A DNA stretch of 64,000 nucleotides from an uncultured Clostridia bacterium (GCA_947053655.1 CAMRTO010000002.1:1-64000); one strand, 5' to 3'; shown: positions 52,831 to 61,200, counted from the stretch's first letter. The notes: generated by a model not told the origin, from the letters alone. Made by a program: numbers and translations.

Positions 52831-53543
52831 AAGAGTTTTACTTTTCTTCCGGTTGGTACTGGTTTTTGCTGGCGGCTGTTGCCTGCTATCTGATTGGCTG
52901 CTTTAATTTTGCCGTTATAATTTCGCATATTAAGAGGAAAGATATTCGCGGTATTGGCAGCGGAAACCCCGGTTCTATGAACATGACGCGCACATTCGGA
53001 CTTAAAGTCGGCGCAATCAATTTTTTCTGCGACCTTGTAAAGGGCGGCGTTCCCGCCGTCGCGGGATATTTCATTTTCAAGGATTATGTTTTTGCGGGTA
53101 CCGATATTGCGGTATCCGATTTCGCCAGATATCTTTTCGGTTTTTTCGTTATTATAGGACATGTTTTTCCGGTTACCTTAAAATTCAAGGGCGGTAAAGG
53201 AATAGCGTCTACTATGGGGCTTTTTGCTTTCTCGCTCGCTTGCGAACAGTGGTGGTATTTTTTCATCGCGGCTGCAATCCTTATAGGGGTTCTTCTGTAT
53301 ATAATTTTTACGGAATGGGGCTCTATGGGGTCTTTGATAGGCGTTGCGGCTTTAACAGTCTTTCAGGCGGTACTGTTTGTGTTGAGATACTCTGACGAGC
53401 TGACAAACGTCTGGTCGCTTCTCATGTTTGCGCTTTTGCTTGCGGTTGACTTTGTAACGTGGTTTGCCCACCGTACAAACATTTATAAGCTTCTTGCGGG
53501 GGAAGAACACCATACTTCCGTAAGACGGAAAAAAAGAAGTTAA
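52827..53543 (+). CDS. plsY: Glycerol-3-phosphate acyltransferase PlsY
   Basis: PlsY acylates glycerol-3-phosphate with acyl-phosphate at the membrane, the first step of phospholipid synthesis. The 238-residue membrane protein keeps the three family motifs: GSGNPGSMNMTRTFG, GHVFPVTLKFKGGKGIAS and the HRTNI stretch near the end. It is translationally coupled to der (ATGA), a usual pairing in Firmicutes. Confidence 0.95.
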   Translation: MKEFYFSSGWYWFLLAAVACYLIGCFNFAVIISHIKRKDIRGIGSGNPGSMNMTRTFGLKVGAINFFCDLVKGGVPAVAGYFIFKDYVFAGTDIAVSDFARYLFGFFVIIGHVFPVTLKFKGGKGIASTMGLFAFSLACEQWWYFFIAAAILIGVLLYIIFTEWGSMGSLIGVAALTVFQAVLFVLRYSDELTNVWSLLMFALLLAVDFVTWFAHRTNIYKLLAGEEHHTSVRRKKRS

Positions 53544-53613
53544 TAAATCAAAAGCGACGGGATTTACCGTAGTTCCCATAGAGAATTTAGATAGGCCGCA
53601 GGATGCAGAGATT

Positions 53614-53642
53614 AAGGCGTGGCGTGAAACCACGCCTTTTTT
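53614..53642 (+). terminator. Terminator after der-plsY
   Basis: AAGGCGTGG (53614-53622) pairs with CCACGCCTT (53630-53638), followed by TTTT. The 70 bases between plsY and this hairpin hold no recognisable feature. Confidence 0.8.
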
Positions 53643-53791
53643 GATGTTTATATTGCGTGGACGAACGAGGCTAATTGTAGCCTAATGAGATATAGATATG
53701 TTTTAAATATCCCGCAAAATTCAATCGGTTGCGTTCTTTTATTTTTCGTGATATAATGATTGTACGATAAACAGTAATTTAGCGGAGAGTA

Positions 53792-54304
53792 ATGATAGTT
53801 TTAATTGCGGGAACAACTCATACGGGGAAGACCTTATTGGCACAAAAATTGTTGGAAAAGTATAAATTTCCGTATCTTTCTATTGACCACTTAAAAATGG
53901 GTTTGATAAGAAGCAATCAAACTACAATAAGCGTAACCGATGACAAAAAACTAACGCCGTATTTATGGACGATAATTAAAGAAATAATCAAAACGACAAT
54001 AGAAAACGGACAAAATCTTATTGTGGAAGGTTGTTACATACCATTTGATTGGGCAAAAGATTTTAATAAAGAGTATTTGTTGCACATCAAATACTATTGC
54101 TTAATTATGAGCAAAAACTATATACAAAAGCATTTTTCCGATATTTTAGCAAATGAAAGTATAGTTGAACAAAGGCTTACAAGCGGCGATTTGGTACAGG
54201 AAAATCTTATTAAAGAAAACGAAAGCAATTTACAAATGAGCAAAAAATATGGACTAAACTACATTTTGATAGATACGGAATATAAAGTTGATATTAACTT
54301 ATAA
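53792..54304 (+). CDS. P-loop kinase-like ATP-binding protein, foreign-looking
   Basis: This 170-residue protein starts with a P-loop (AGTTHTGKTLLAQKL) followed by SIDHLKMGLIR, and has NLIVEGCYIPFDWA in the position of a substrate or Walker B segment. It resembles small AAA/zeta-toxin or 2-phosphoglycerate-kinase-like proteins; the substrate is unknown. GGAGAG precedes the ATG. It is strikingly A+T-rich, with AAA, ATA and TTA codons where the neighbours use G+C-ending ones, so it was probably acquired. It stands alone between terminators. Confidence 0.75.
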   Translation: MIVLIAGTTHTGKTLLAQKLLEKYKFPYLSIDHLKMGLIRSNQTTISVTDDKKLTPYLWTIIKEIIKTTIENGQNLIVEGCYIPFDWAKDFNKEYLLHIKYYCLIMSKNYIQKHFSDILANESIVEQRLTSGDLVQENLIKENESNLQMSKKYGLNYILIDTEYKVDINL

Positions 54305-54337
54305 ATTTCAATTTATTTTTCTAAATAGTTTGTAGTA

Positions 54338-54370
54338 AAAAGCTCTCGAACATATCGTTCGAGAGCTTTT
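54338..54370. terminator. Bidirectional terminator
   Basis: AAAAGCTCTCGAAC (54338-54351) and GTTCGAGAGCTTTT (54357-54370) form a 14-bp stem with A/T tails on both sides, between convergent genes. Confidence 0.8.
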
Positions 54371-54462
54371 GTCTTCGCTTGAAAGTGCAACTCTTAATAA
54401 TTCGGTTTTTTAATTCCCTACGGGAAGTGCGCATTACCCGTCGTTTTTTTTGTGTTTTGTTT

Positions 54463-54945
54463 TTATTTCTTTTTGTCGTCTTTGTCGTTGTTTTCTTTGG
54501 ATTTTATGGTGTACTCTATCGCCGTATTCGCCTTGCACAGTTCGTTTATAAATTCGTCGTACCAATCTTCTTTTACGACAATTACAATAAATCCGTTGTT
54601 TTTGAAAAACACGCTCAGTTTATTTGTGGTGCGGTCTAAAATTACGGAGCTGATATCTTCCGTCTTATATTTGCTTTTAATTATGCCGAAGCTTGTCGTT
54701 AATATATTTCCGTCTATGCGGTAGTAAGAGCTTACAAGCAGGCTGATTAAAATAACCAGCAAAATCGCGGGGATAAGGTAAAGAAGAACAAATCTTATAA
54801 TAGGATATACCGGATACGGTTCGGCGGCAATGTCGCTGACTATTACGGAGTATGTGTTGACACCGAGGCCTATTACGCACAGGGCAATTCCGATATAAAT
54901 AAATGCAGTCGTAAGGCGCGTAAATCTGTATTTGAAAGTTTTCAT
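54463..54945 (-). CDS. Membrane protein with PH-like domain
   Basis: This 160-residue protein has two hydrophobic helices (about 12-32 and 47-72), then a beta-rich region (YYRIDGNILTTSFGIIKSKY, DISSVILDRTTNKLSVFF) resembling bacterial PH (YdbS-type) domains. The tail is Lys/Asp-rich. The function is unknown. The promoter ends 7 bases before the ATG, so the mRNA is probably leaderless. A similar helix-helix-PH layout is seen in the pyr-operon protein at 12588-13118. Confidence 0.7.
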   Translation of the reverse strand: MKTFKYRFTRLTTAFIYIGIALCVIGLGVNTYSVIVSDIAAEPYPVYPIIRFVLLYLIPAILLVILISLLVSSYYRIDGNILTTSFGIIKSKYKTEDISSVILDRTTNKLSVFFKNNGFIVIVVKEDWYDEFINELCKANTAIEYTIKSKENNDKDDKKK

Positions 54946-54951
54946 AATTCA

Positions 54952-54980
54952 ATTATACTTTTATTGTTTGCAAAATGCAA
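54952..54980 (-). promoter_or_regulatory. Promoter giving a leaderless mRNA for the PH-like protein
   Basis: On the minus strand TTGCAT (54975-54980), 17-bp spacer, perfect TATAAT (54952-54957). The -10 ends 7 bases before the ATG. Confidence 0.75.
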
Positions 54981-55018
54981 GAAATTTTTGCCGTTTGCGT
55001 TTTTTGCGGGTCAATCTG

Positions 55019-55047
55019 TTGAATATTTGCTGCTATTAATGTAAAAT
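55019..55047 (+). promoter_or_regulatory. Promoter giving a leaderless hydratase mRNA
   Basis: TTGAAT (55019-55024), 17-bp spacer, TAAAAT (55042-55047). The -10 ends 7 bases before the ATG at 55054; there is no Shine-Dalgarno. Confidence 0.7.
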
Positions 55048-55053
55048 AAAAAT

Positions 55054-57282
55054 ATGATAAAGTTAATAAACGGCGGGGTTTACTGTATAGACGGTAAACT
55101 TACGGAAGAAAAAAATACGCTTACCGATGCTGATAAACGGTCGGCGGCAAAAAATACGCTTGCATACGGCGTGTTGGAAGCTCACAATAAGGGCGACGCG
55201 GAAAATTTGAAAATTTCTTTCGATGCTCTCGTTTCCCATGACATTACCTATGTGGGAATAATTCAGACCGCGAAGGCTTCGGGACTGGAAGAATTCCCGT
55301 TGCCGTACACGCTTACCAACTGCCACAATTCGCTTTGCGCTGTGGGCGGTACGGTAAACGCTGACGACCACGCTTTCGGTTTTTCCGCGGCAAAAAAATA
55401 CGGCGGCAATTACGTGCCGCCGCATATTGCCGTAATCCATCAGTACATGCGCGAGATGCAGGCGCGGTGCGGCGCCATGATACTCGGTTCGGACAGTCAC
55501 ACGCGTTACGGCGCGCTGGGCACTTTGGCTGTCGGCGAGGGGGGGCCGGAGCTGGTTAAACAGTTGTTGCGTCAAACCTACGACATTAAACGTCCCGAAG
55601 TTATTGCGGTTTACCTGACGGGAAAACCGCGTAAAGGCGTAGGTCCGCACGACGTGGCTATCGCCTTGGTCGGCGCCGTTTTTAAAAATTCGTTCGTAAA
55701 AAATAAAATTTTGGAATTCATCGGCCCGGGGATAGGAAATCTGTCAATGGATTTCCGTTGCGGCATAGACGTTATGACTACCGAAACGGCGTGCCTTTCA
55801 AGTATATGGGAAACGGACGGAATAACAGAAGAATTTTTTGCCCTGCACGGCAGAGCCGCGGATTATAAGCAAATGAAAGCGGGTAAAACCGCCTATTACG
55901 ACGGCGCCGTCGTAATAGATTTATCCAAAATCGAACCTATGATAGCGCTTCCTTTTCATCCGTCGAATGCGTTTACGCTCAAACATTTCATAGATAACGC
56001 CGCCGATATACTTTACGAAGCGGAAAAAGCGGGGAACAAGCTTTTAAAGGGCGGCGGTTTCGGCTTGCGCGATAAAATCAAAAACGGAAAAGTCCTCGTA
56101 AATCAGGGGATAATCGCCGGCTGTGCGGGCGGCAGTTATGAAAATTTAGCCGAGGCCTGTAAAATATTGCGCGGCAAAAGCTGCGGCTGCGGCGAGTTCG
56201 AGCTTAGCGTCTATCCGCAAAGTCAACCCGTTTACAAGTGCCTTTCGGACAACGGATACATTTCGCCGCTTGTAAGTTCCGGCGCAATAATAAAAACTGC
56301 TTTTTGCGGTCCGTGCTTCGGCGCCGGCGACACGCCCGCCAATAACGGGCTTTCGGTCCGTCACGTCACCCGCAATTTCGAAAACAGGGAAGGCTCGAAG
56401 CCGACGGAGGGACAGCTTTCCGCTGTCGCGTTGATGGATGCCCGTTCTATCGCGGCTACGGCGGCGAACGGAGGCGTTCTGACTCCCGCGACGGAAACGG
56501 ACTTCGACGGCAATATTAAAAAATATTATTTTGATAAAACTATATACGAAAACCGCGTGTATTGCGGCTACGGAAAACCTAAGCCTGACGAACAATTGGT
56601 ATACGGTCCGAATATTGCCGATTGGCCTCAACAGGTTGCGCTCGGTAAAAATCTTCTTTTGAAAATAGTAAGCGTTTTGTCAGATTCCGTAACGACCACG
56701 GACGAGCTTATTCCCTCGGGCGAAACCTCGTCTTACCGTTCCAATCCTTTAAAGCTTGCCAAATTTGCTCTTTCAAGAAAGGACCCCGACTATGTAATGC
56801 GCGCGGAAAGCGTAAAGGCGGAGGAGTCGGAGCGAAGGAGTAGCGGCAAGCTTCCCGAAAGCGTGCTTAAAGAAATAAACTTCATTCCGCCCGCAGACAC
56901 GCTTTACGGCAGTTGTATCGCGGCGCGTCGTCCTGGCGACGGTTCCGCAAGGGAACAGGCGGCGTCATGTCAAAGGGTGCTTGGCGGCATTGCGAATATT
57001 GCGGAGGCGTATGCGACAAAACGCTACCGTTCCAACCTTATAAACTGGGGCATGTTGCCGTTTACGTGCAGGGAGTTAAATTTTAAAACGGGAGATTATA
57101 TCTATATCGAAGATATTTTAGATACTGTGCTCAAAGGCGACGGTTACGTCAAGGCAAAGCGCATATCGGAAGGAAATACGCAAAACGTAGTTCTCGGACT
57201 GTTTCCTTTGACCGACAAGGAAAGGGAGATAATCGCGTCTGGCTGTCTTATCAATTATTATAAAAACAAAACGGCACAGTGA
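55054..57282 (+). CDS. Aconitase-superfamily hydratase, YbhJ-like
   Basis: This 742-residue protein has the aconitase fold in four domains. Iron-sulfur candidates are the cysteines of AGCAGGSYENL and FCGPCFGAGD; substrate-side motifs include GSDSHTRYGALGTLAVGEGGPE and the C-terminal swivel domain (GSCIAARRPGDGSAREQA). It is nearest to the YbhJ-type hydratases, whose substrate is unknown; it is not a typical citrate-cycle aconitase or LeuC. No neighbour points to a pathway. The transcript seems leaderless. The stop codon lies in the loop of its own terminator. Confidence 0.8.
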   Translation: MIKLINGGVYCIDGKLTEEKNTLTDADKRSAAKNTLAYGVLEAHNKGDAENLKISFDALVSHDITYVGIIQTAKASGLEEFPLPYTLTNCHNSLCAVGGTVNADDHAFGFSAAKKYGGNYVPPHIAVIHQYMREMQARCGAMILGSDSHTRYGALGTLAVGEGGPELVKQLLRQTYDIKRPEVIAVYLTGKPRKGVGPHDVAIALVGAVFKNSFVKNKILEFIGPGIGNLSMDFRCGIDVMTTETACLSSIWETDGITEEFFALHGRAADYKQMKAGKTAYYDGAVVIDLSKIEPMIALPFHPSNAFTLKHFIDNAADILYEAEKAGNKLLKGGGFGLRDKIKNGKVLVNQGIIAGCAGGSYENLAEACKILRGKSCGCGEFELSVYPQSQPVYKCLSDNGYISPLVSSGAIIKTAFCGPCFGAGDTPANNGLSVRHVTRNFENREGSKPTEGQLSAVALMDARSIAATAANGGVLTPATETDFDGNIKKYYFDKTIYENRVYCGYGKPKPDEQLVYGPNIADWPQQVALGKNLLLKIVSVLSDSVTTTDELIPSGETSSYRSNPLKLAKFALSRKDPDYVMRAESVKAEESERRSSGKLPESVLKEINFIPPADTLYGSCIAARRPGDGSAREQAASCQRVLGGIANIAEAYATKRYRSNLINWGMLPFTCRELNFKTGDYIYIEDILDTVLKGDGYVKAKRISEGNTQNVVLGLFPLTDKEREIIASGCLINYYKNKTAQ

Positions 57283-57300
57283 AGTGCCGTTTTGTTTTTT
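57268..57300 (+). terminator. Terminator overlapping the hydratase stop codon
   Basis: AAAACGGCAC (57268-57277) pairs with GTGCCGTTTT (57284-57293); the TGA stop is in the loop, and GTTTTTT follows. Confidence 0.85.
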
Positions 57301-57604
57301 ACGGTTTTACGGGGATAGGTTTTTGTCCGTTGCCGACGCGCGGTATTCGGCGTAAATCGGGCGGGGCATTTTCGCCGCGGCGCGGCTTTCTCGGTATGCG
57401 CGGTCTTACAAGCGGCTCGCGCGGAGCTTCCTCTGTATTTTCTTCCGGTGCTTCTTGTGGTTTTTCTGTTTCCTGCGGAAGTTCTTCTATCAGTCCGTAG
57501 GGCTTTTCGTCCCGTTCGGTTTTGGTTTTATCCGTCGTACATCCTGCCGCGCACATTGCGCTGGCGGCTATAAGGGAAGCGATTATAAACAAAACTTTTT
57601 TCAT
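57299..57604 (-). CDS. Small Pro/Glu/Arg-rich lipoprotein
   Basis: This 101-residue protein has a signal peptide with lipobox CAAGC (Cys22) and a low-complexity body: an acidic Pro/Glu part (about 35-65) and then a basic Pro/Arg part (PRIPRKPRRG). It is probably exported and lipidated; the function is unknown. Its 3' end runs into the T tract of the hydratase terminator. Confidence 0.65.
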   Translation of the reverse strand: MKKVLFIIASLIAASAMCAAGCTTDKTKTERDEKPYGLIEELPQETEKPQEAPEENTEEAPREPLVRPRIPRKPRRGENAPPDLRRIPRVGNGQKPIPVKP

Positions 57605-57770
57605 ACTACCAGTATGTTTTATTTTTTTGCTTGTATTCGTCTAAAATCTGTGTTATAATCTTTTTATCCTGAATTTAAAGGGTATCCTGAAAGTGAAGGG
57701 CTTAATAAAGTATCGTTGCAAGGCGATACCGTTTTGCCGTTTCCTTTCTGTTATCGGGAGGAATTTTTTT

Positions 57771-58019
57771 ATGTCGGAAAACAGGCTTGCGGTAATAAGC
57801 ATCATTGTAGAAAATCGTGAAAGCAGTCCGCAAATAAACGCGTTGCTTTCGGATTTCGGTAATTATATTGTCGGAAGAATGGGAATACCTTACAAGGAAA
57901 AAAAGGTAGCCGTTCTGTGCGTTGTAATCGACGCGCCAGCGGAAATAATAAACACGCTTACGGGCAGAATAGGCATGCTGTCCGGCGTTGCCGCAAAGAC
58001 GGTAATGTCAAAGCGTTAA
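57771..58019 (+). CDS. TM1266-family regulator (iron-only hydrogenase system regulator)
   Basis: This 82-residue ACT/NikR-C-like protein matches the TM1266 family: RLAVISIIVENRESSPQINALLSDFG at the N-terminus (quoted in part: RLAVISIIVENRESS) and NTLTGRIGMLSGVAAKTVMSK at the C-terminus. Such small proteins are often encoded near FeFe-hydrogenase maturation genes, but here the neighbours are an ABC importer. GGGAGG lies just before the ATG at 57771; the frame stays open upstream, but that start lacks signals. It lies 10 bases before the binding-protein gene. Confidence 0.85.
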   Translation: MSENRLAVISIIVENRESSPQINALLSDFGNYIVGRMGIPYKEKKVAVLCVVIDAPAEIINTLTGRIGMLSGVAAKTVMSKR

Positions 58020-58029
58020 AGGAGTCGTT

Positions 58030-59043
58030 ATGAAAAAATTTTTAATATCTGTAATGTGCGCGGCGGTTTCTGTCACGTCGTTGTTCGGGCTGTCGGCATG
58101 CGGCGGCGGTAAAAGCGTACAGGCTGTAAATCTTGTTTCGGTTACGGCGGCGGAGGTGGGCGTCCGTAGCGACGTGGACTATTTTGTCGTGCCGGAGCCT
58201 GCGGCAAGCGTAAAGGTCGGTGCAATGAAAAACCTTGTTTTCAGCGGCGACGTGCAAAAGCTTTACGGCGGCGAAGACGGATATCCGCAAGCCGTTGTCG
58301 TAGCTAAAAACAATATAGCGGACAACGGTTTAATAAGCGCTTTCGTATCGGAATTGAATACGGGCGCGGACTGGCTTTTATCGGAGGAGGTTTCGTCTTC
58401 GACTATTTGCGGCGCCGTAGCTTCCCATCTCACGAAAGGAATGACGCCGATTTTTACCGAAAAAAATCTTGACAAAAGCGTTATTGAAAATTGTTCCGTC
58501 AAATTTACGGACGCGCGGAACTGTAAGCAAAAAGTCAAAGCTTTTATGGAAAAAATAAATTCTGTCGGTCAGTCTGCTTTCGGTATGCCGCAAGACAAAT
58601 TTTTTTCGGAAAGCGATTTTGAAAACACTGAACATATCGGTCCCGTTTCCGTATACGCGCCGGACGGCGCGCCCGCGCTCGGTCTTGCCAAACTTATGGC
58701 GGAAACGCCTGTTTTGAACGGTACCGAAATTAATTACGGAATTGTGGACGCGACGACAATCCAAACCTACGTTACGGGTTCGGAGCCGCGCGCCGATATT
58801 TGTGTGCTGCCCGTAAATTTGGCGGTAAAGCTTTTGGGCGACGGGGAAAAATATAAAATGCTCGGCACGCTTACCAACGGAAATCTGTTTCTGCTCTCCG
58901 CGGGGAAGCAGTCGGTTACCAAGGAAAATATTTCCTCGTTAAAAGGCAAAACCGTCGGCGTCGTAAATTTGGCGCAGATTCCCGGGCTTGTTTTTAAAAC
59001 AGTATTGAAGGACAACGGGCTTGAATTTAAAGAGTTGATATGA
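58030..59043 (+). CDS. ABC transporter substrate-binding lipoprotein, apparently circularly permuted
   Basis: This 337-residue lipoprotein (lipobox LSAC, Cys24) belongs to the NMT1/THI5/SsuA-like binding proteins. The order of its halves is reversed. The part that normally forms the C-terminal half (DVDYFVVPEPAASVKVGAMK, then YGGEDGYPQAVVVAKN, then CSVKFTDARNCKQKV) comes first, at residues ~30-200. The part that normally follows the signal peptide (GPVSVYAPDGAPALGLAKLM, then SLKGKTVGVVNLAQIPGL) comes last, from Gly204 to the end. The length is normal. The substrate is unknown. It overlaps the permease gene by 4 bases. Confidence 0.85.
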   Translation: MKKFLISVMCAAVSVTSLFGLSACGGGKSVQAVNLVSVTAAEVGVRSDVDYFVVPEPAASVKVGAMKNLVFSGDVQKLYGGEDGYPQAVVVAKNNIADNGLISAFVSELNTGADWLLSEEVSSSTICGAVASHLTKGMTPIFTEKNLDKSVIENCSVKFTDARNCKQKVKAFMEKINSVGQSAFGMPQDKFFSESDFENTEHIGPVSVYAPDGAPALGLAKLMAETPVLNGTEINYGIVDATTIQTYVTGSEPRADICVLPVNLAVKLLGDGEKYKMLGTLTNGNLFLLSAGKQSVTKENISSLKGKTVGVVNLAQIPGLVFKTVLKDNGLEFKELI

Positions 59044-59822
59044 AAAAGTTTTTTTCGGCGCGTAAGCTCAATATAATTTTATCGGTTTCGGCAATAGTTT
59101 TGATGTGGCTTGTCTGGATAATATCTTACTATTCCGTAAAAAACGATTATATTATTCCGTCCTTTTCCGCAACGGTGAAAAGCTTTTTTCTCTGTTTTGC
59201 CGAAAGCGGTTTCTGGATAGCCTTTTGCATGACTATGTTGCGGACGTTTGCGGCGTTTGCGGTTTCGTTTGCATCGGCGGCGTTGCTTGCGGCTTTGTCC
59301 GTGTCGGTTAATGGTGTGTCGGCTTTTTTAAAGCCGATTATGGTGTTTTTAAGGACTGTGCCGACTTTGGCTGTTATACTCGTTTTGCTTGTGTGGACCA
59401 ATCGGGAAGCGGCTCCCGTAGCGGTAACCTTCCTTGTGCTTTTTCCGATGATTTATTCCCAACTGACAGCGGCGGCGGACGGGGTGGATAAAAAACTTTT
59501 GCAAATGGTCAAGGTGTACGGCATTAAGCGTAGCGACGTTATACGTAAAATTTACCTTCCGCAAATTTCCGTAAGCATATTTTCCCAAACGGGGGCGAAT
59601 ATTTCTTTGGGGCTTAAAATTATGATTTCCGCCGAAGTTCTCTCTTTGACGTACAGAAGCTTGGGCGGGCTTATGCAGTCCGCGCGCGGATATCTGGAAA
59701 TGCCGCGCCTCGCCGCGTTGACGCTTGTAGCGGTTCTTGCGGGGCTTTTAATAGACGCGGCGTTTTCACAGCTTAAACGTATAAACGCCAAATGGTTGTA
59801 CGGAGAAAAAAATGCGCATTAA
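59040..59822 (+). CDS. ABC transporter permease, SsuC/TauC-like
   Basis: This 260-residue membrane protein has about six helices and the cytoplasmic-loop motif of binding-protein-dependent permeases (KMVKVYGIKRSDVIRKIYLPQ, given in part: YGIKRSDVIRKIYLPQ). It fits the nitrate/sulfonate/taurine/thiamine-precursor importer family. It is coupled to the binding-protein gene (ATGA) and overlaps the ATPase gene by 11 bases. Confidence 0.9.
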   Translation: MKKFFSARKLNIILSVSAIVLMWLVWIISYYSVKNDYIIPSFSATVKSFFLCFAESGFWIAFCMTMLRTFAAFAVSFASAALLAALSVSVNGVSAFLKPIMVFLRTVPTLAVILVLLVWTNREAAPVAVTFLVLFPMIYSQLTAAADGVDKKLLQMVKVYGIKRSDVIRKIYLPQISVSIFSQTGANISLGLKIMISAEVLSLTYRSLGGLMQSARGYLEMPRLAALTLVAVLAGLLIDAAFSQLKRINAKWLYGEKNAH

Positions 59823-60465
59823 AGGACTAACCAAAAAATACGGAAATTTAACCGTTTATGAAAATTTCGATATGGATTTGCAGGACGGCAAAATTACCTG
59901 TGTGCTGGGCGGCAGCGGAAGCGGCAAAACGACTTTATTGAACTGCATCGCAAAGCTTACGGATTGCTCGGGCGATTTGCCGCAGGTAAATTGCGCGTAT
60001 GTATTCCAGACGCCGTGCCTTATTCCCAATCTTACATTGCGCGGTAATTTAAAGCTTGTCTGCGGCGACGACGGCGCAATCGACGGAATGCTAGAAAAGG
60101 TAAGTCTTTCGGGAATGGGGGACCGTTATCCGGTTTCGCTTTCGGGCGGGCAGGCACAGCGCGTCGGTATAGCCAGGGCGTTTCTTTTCGGCGGCGATAT
60201 TATTCTTATGGACGAGCCGTTCAACTCGCTCGATTTAAAACTTAAAACGGAAATTTCTTCACTGTTTGCGGACATACAAAAAGAATATAACCGTACTGCG
60301 CTTGTGGTTACGCACGACGTTGACGAGGCGCTGGCGCTTGCCGACAGAATAGCAGTAATAAGCGGCGGCAAAATCGTTTACGACGCTGAAACGCAAAGAT
60401 GCGGCGGGGAAATTACGGATAAAGATAAAATAAGGCGGGAATTGGTCTCCGCGTTGCTGGCTTGA
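59812..60465 (+). CDS. ABC transporter ATP-binding protein
   Basis: This 217-residue ATPase has Walker A GGSGSGKTT (near 33), Q-loop YVFQTPCLIPNL, signature SLSGGQAQR, Walker B DIILMDEP and switch His in VVTHDVDEA. It powers the importer made with the two preceding genes. It is a little shorter than many SsuB/TauB proteins, with no extra C-terminal domain. Confidence 0.93.
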   Translation: MRIKGLTKKYGNLTVYENFDMDLQDGKITCVLGGSGSGKTTLLNCIAKLTDCSGDLPQVNCAYVFQTPCLIPNLTLRGNLKLVCGDDGAIDGMLEKVSLSGMGDRYPVSLSGGQAQRVGIARAFLFGGDIILMDEPFNSLDLKLKTEISSLFADIQKEYNRTALVVTHDVDEALALADRIAVISGGKIVYDAETQRCGGEITDKDKIRRELVSALLA

Positions 60466-60484
60466 CGTTTTCGGAAATTTTCAC

Positions 60485-60513
60485 TTGACTTAATATAATG
60501 CTTAAATTATAAT
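60485..60513 (+). promoter_or_regulatory. Promoter of mscL
   Basis: TTGACT (60485-60490), 17-bp spacer, perfect TATAAT (60508-60513), 26 bases before the ATG. Confidence 0.8.
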
Positions 60514-60538
60514 ATTAAAAAACGATAGGAGAGGACTC

Positions 60539-61096
60539 ATGAAAAAGTTTTTTAACGAATTTAAACAATTTATTTCCCGCGGCAACGTTCTCGATATGGC
60601 AGTCGGTATTATAATCGGAAGTGCGTTTACGGCAATTATAACCGCAATCGTCGGGCATATTCTTACGCCGCTTATAAACTGGATTCCCGGGTCGGGGGAT
60701 ACGGGTGCGCTTCAGGTAGTGTTGCGCAACGCGGTTTATGCCGAGGACGGCACGGTCGTGACCGAGGCGCTGATTATCGATTTCGGCGCGGTTATATCCG
60801 CAATCGTAACTTTTTTAATTACCGCTTTTGTATTGTTCCTTATAGTAAAGACAATCAATACAATCCGTGCGGGAGGACAGCTTCTTGTCGAAAGGCAGAA
60901 AAAAGCCATAAACAAAAAATTGCGCGCGGGTAAAATTACGGAGGAACAGGCCGAAGCCGAAGCTGAGAAAATAGCAGCTGCGGAGGAACCTCCCGCACCC
61001 GTCGAAACAACAGACGATTTGTTAAGGGAAATAAGAGATTTGCTTAAAGCGCAAAACGCTTCCGCTTCTTCAAGCGTTACAAAAGACAAAGATTAA
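60539..61096 (+). CDS. mscL: Large-conductance mechanosensitive channel
   Basis: MscL opens on membrane tension and relieves osmotic downshock. The 185-residue protein has the N-terminal KQFISRGNVLDMAVGIIIGSAF, two transmembrane helices (about 15-45 and 78-105) and a long charged C-terminal tail. The usual length is about 135-150, so the tail (KITEEQAEAEAEKIAAAEEPP and beyond) is longer than common. A good Shine-Dalgarno (AGGAGAGG) is present. Confidence 0.93.
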   Translation: MKKFFNEFKQFISRGNVLDMAVGIIIGSAFTAIITAIVGHILTPLINWIPGSGDTGALQVVLRNAVYAEDGTVVTEALIIDFGAVISAIVTFLITAFVLFLIVKTINTIRAGGQLLVERQKKAINKKLRAGKITEEQAEAEAEKIAAAEEPPAPVETTDDLLREIRDLLKAQNASASSSVTKDKD

Positions 61097-61116
61097 GCAG
61101 TCTATGTACAAAAACG

Positions 61117-61142
61117 TGCCCGCAGATATCTGCGGGCATTTT
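61117..61142 (+). terminator. Terminator after mscL
   Basis: TGCCCGCAGA (61117-61126) pairs with TCTGCGGGCA (61129-61138), followed by TTTT. Confidence 0.8.
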
Positions 61143-61200
61143 CAATGTAAAAAATTTCACGTGTTATTTCATAAAAATTGTGCTCAAATCGTTTTCTTTT

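Noticed and set aside
53544..53613. Small regulatory RNA between plsY and its terminator
   Set aside because: There is no promoter-like sequence and no clear fold besides the terminator hairpin.
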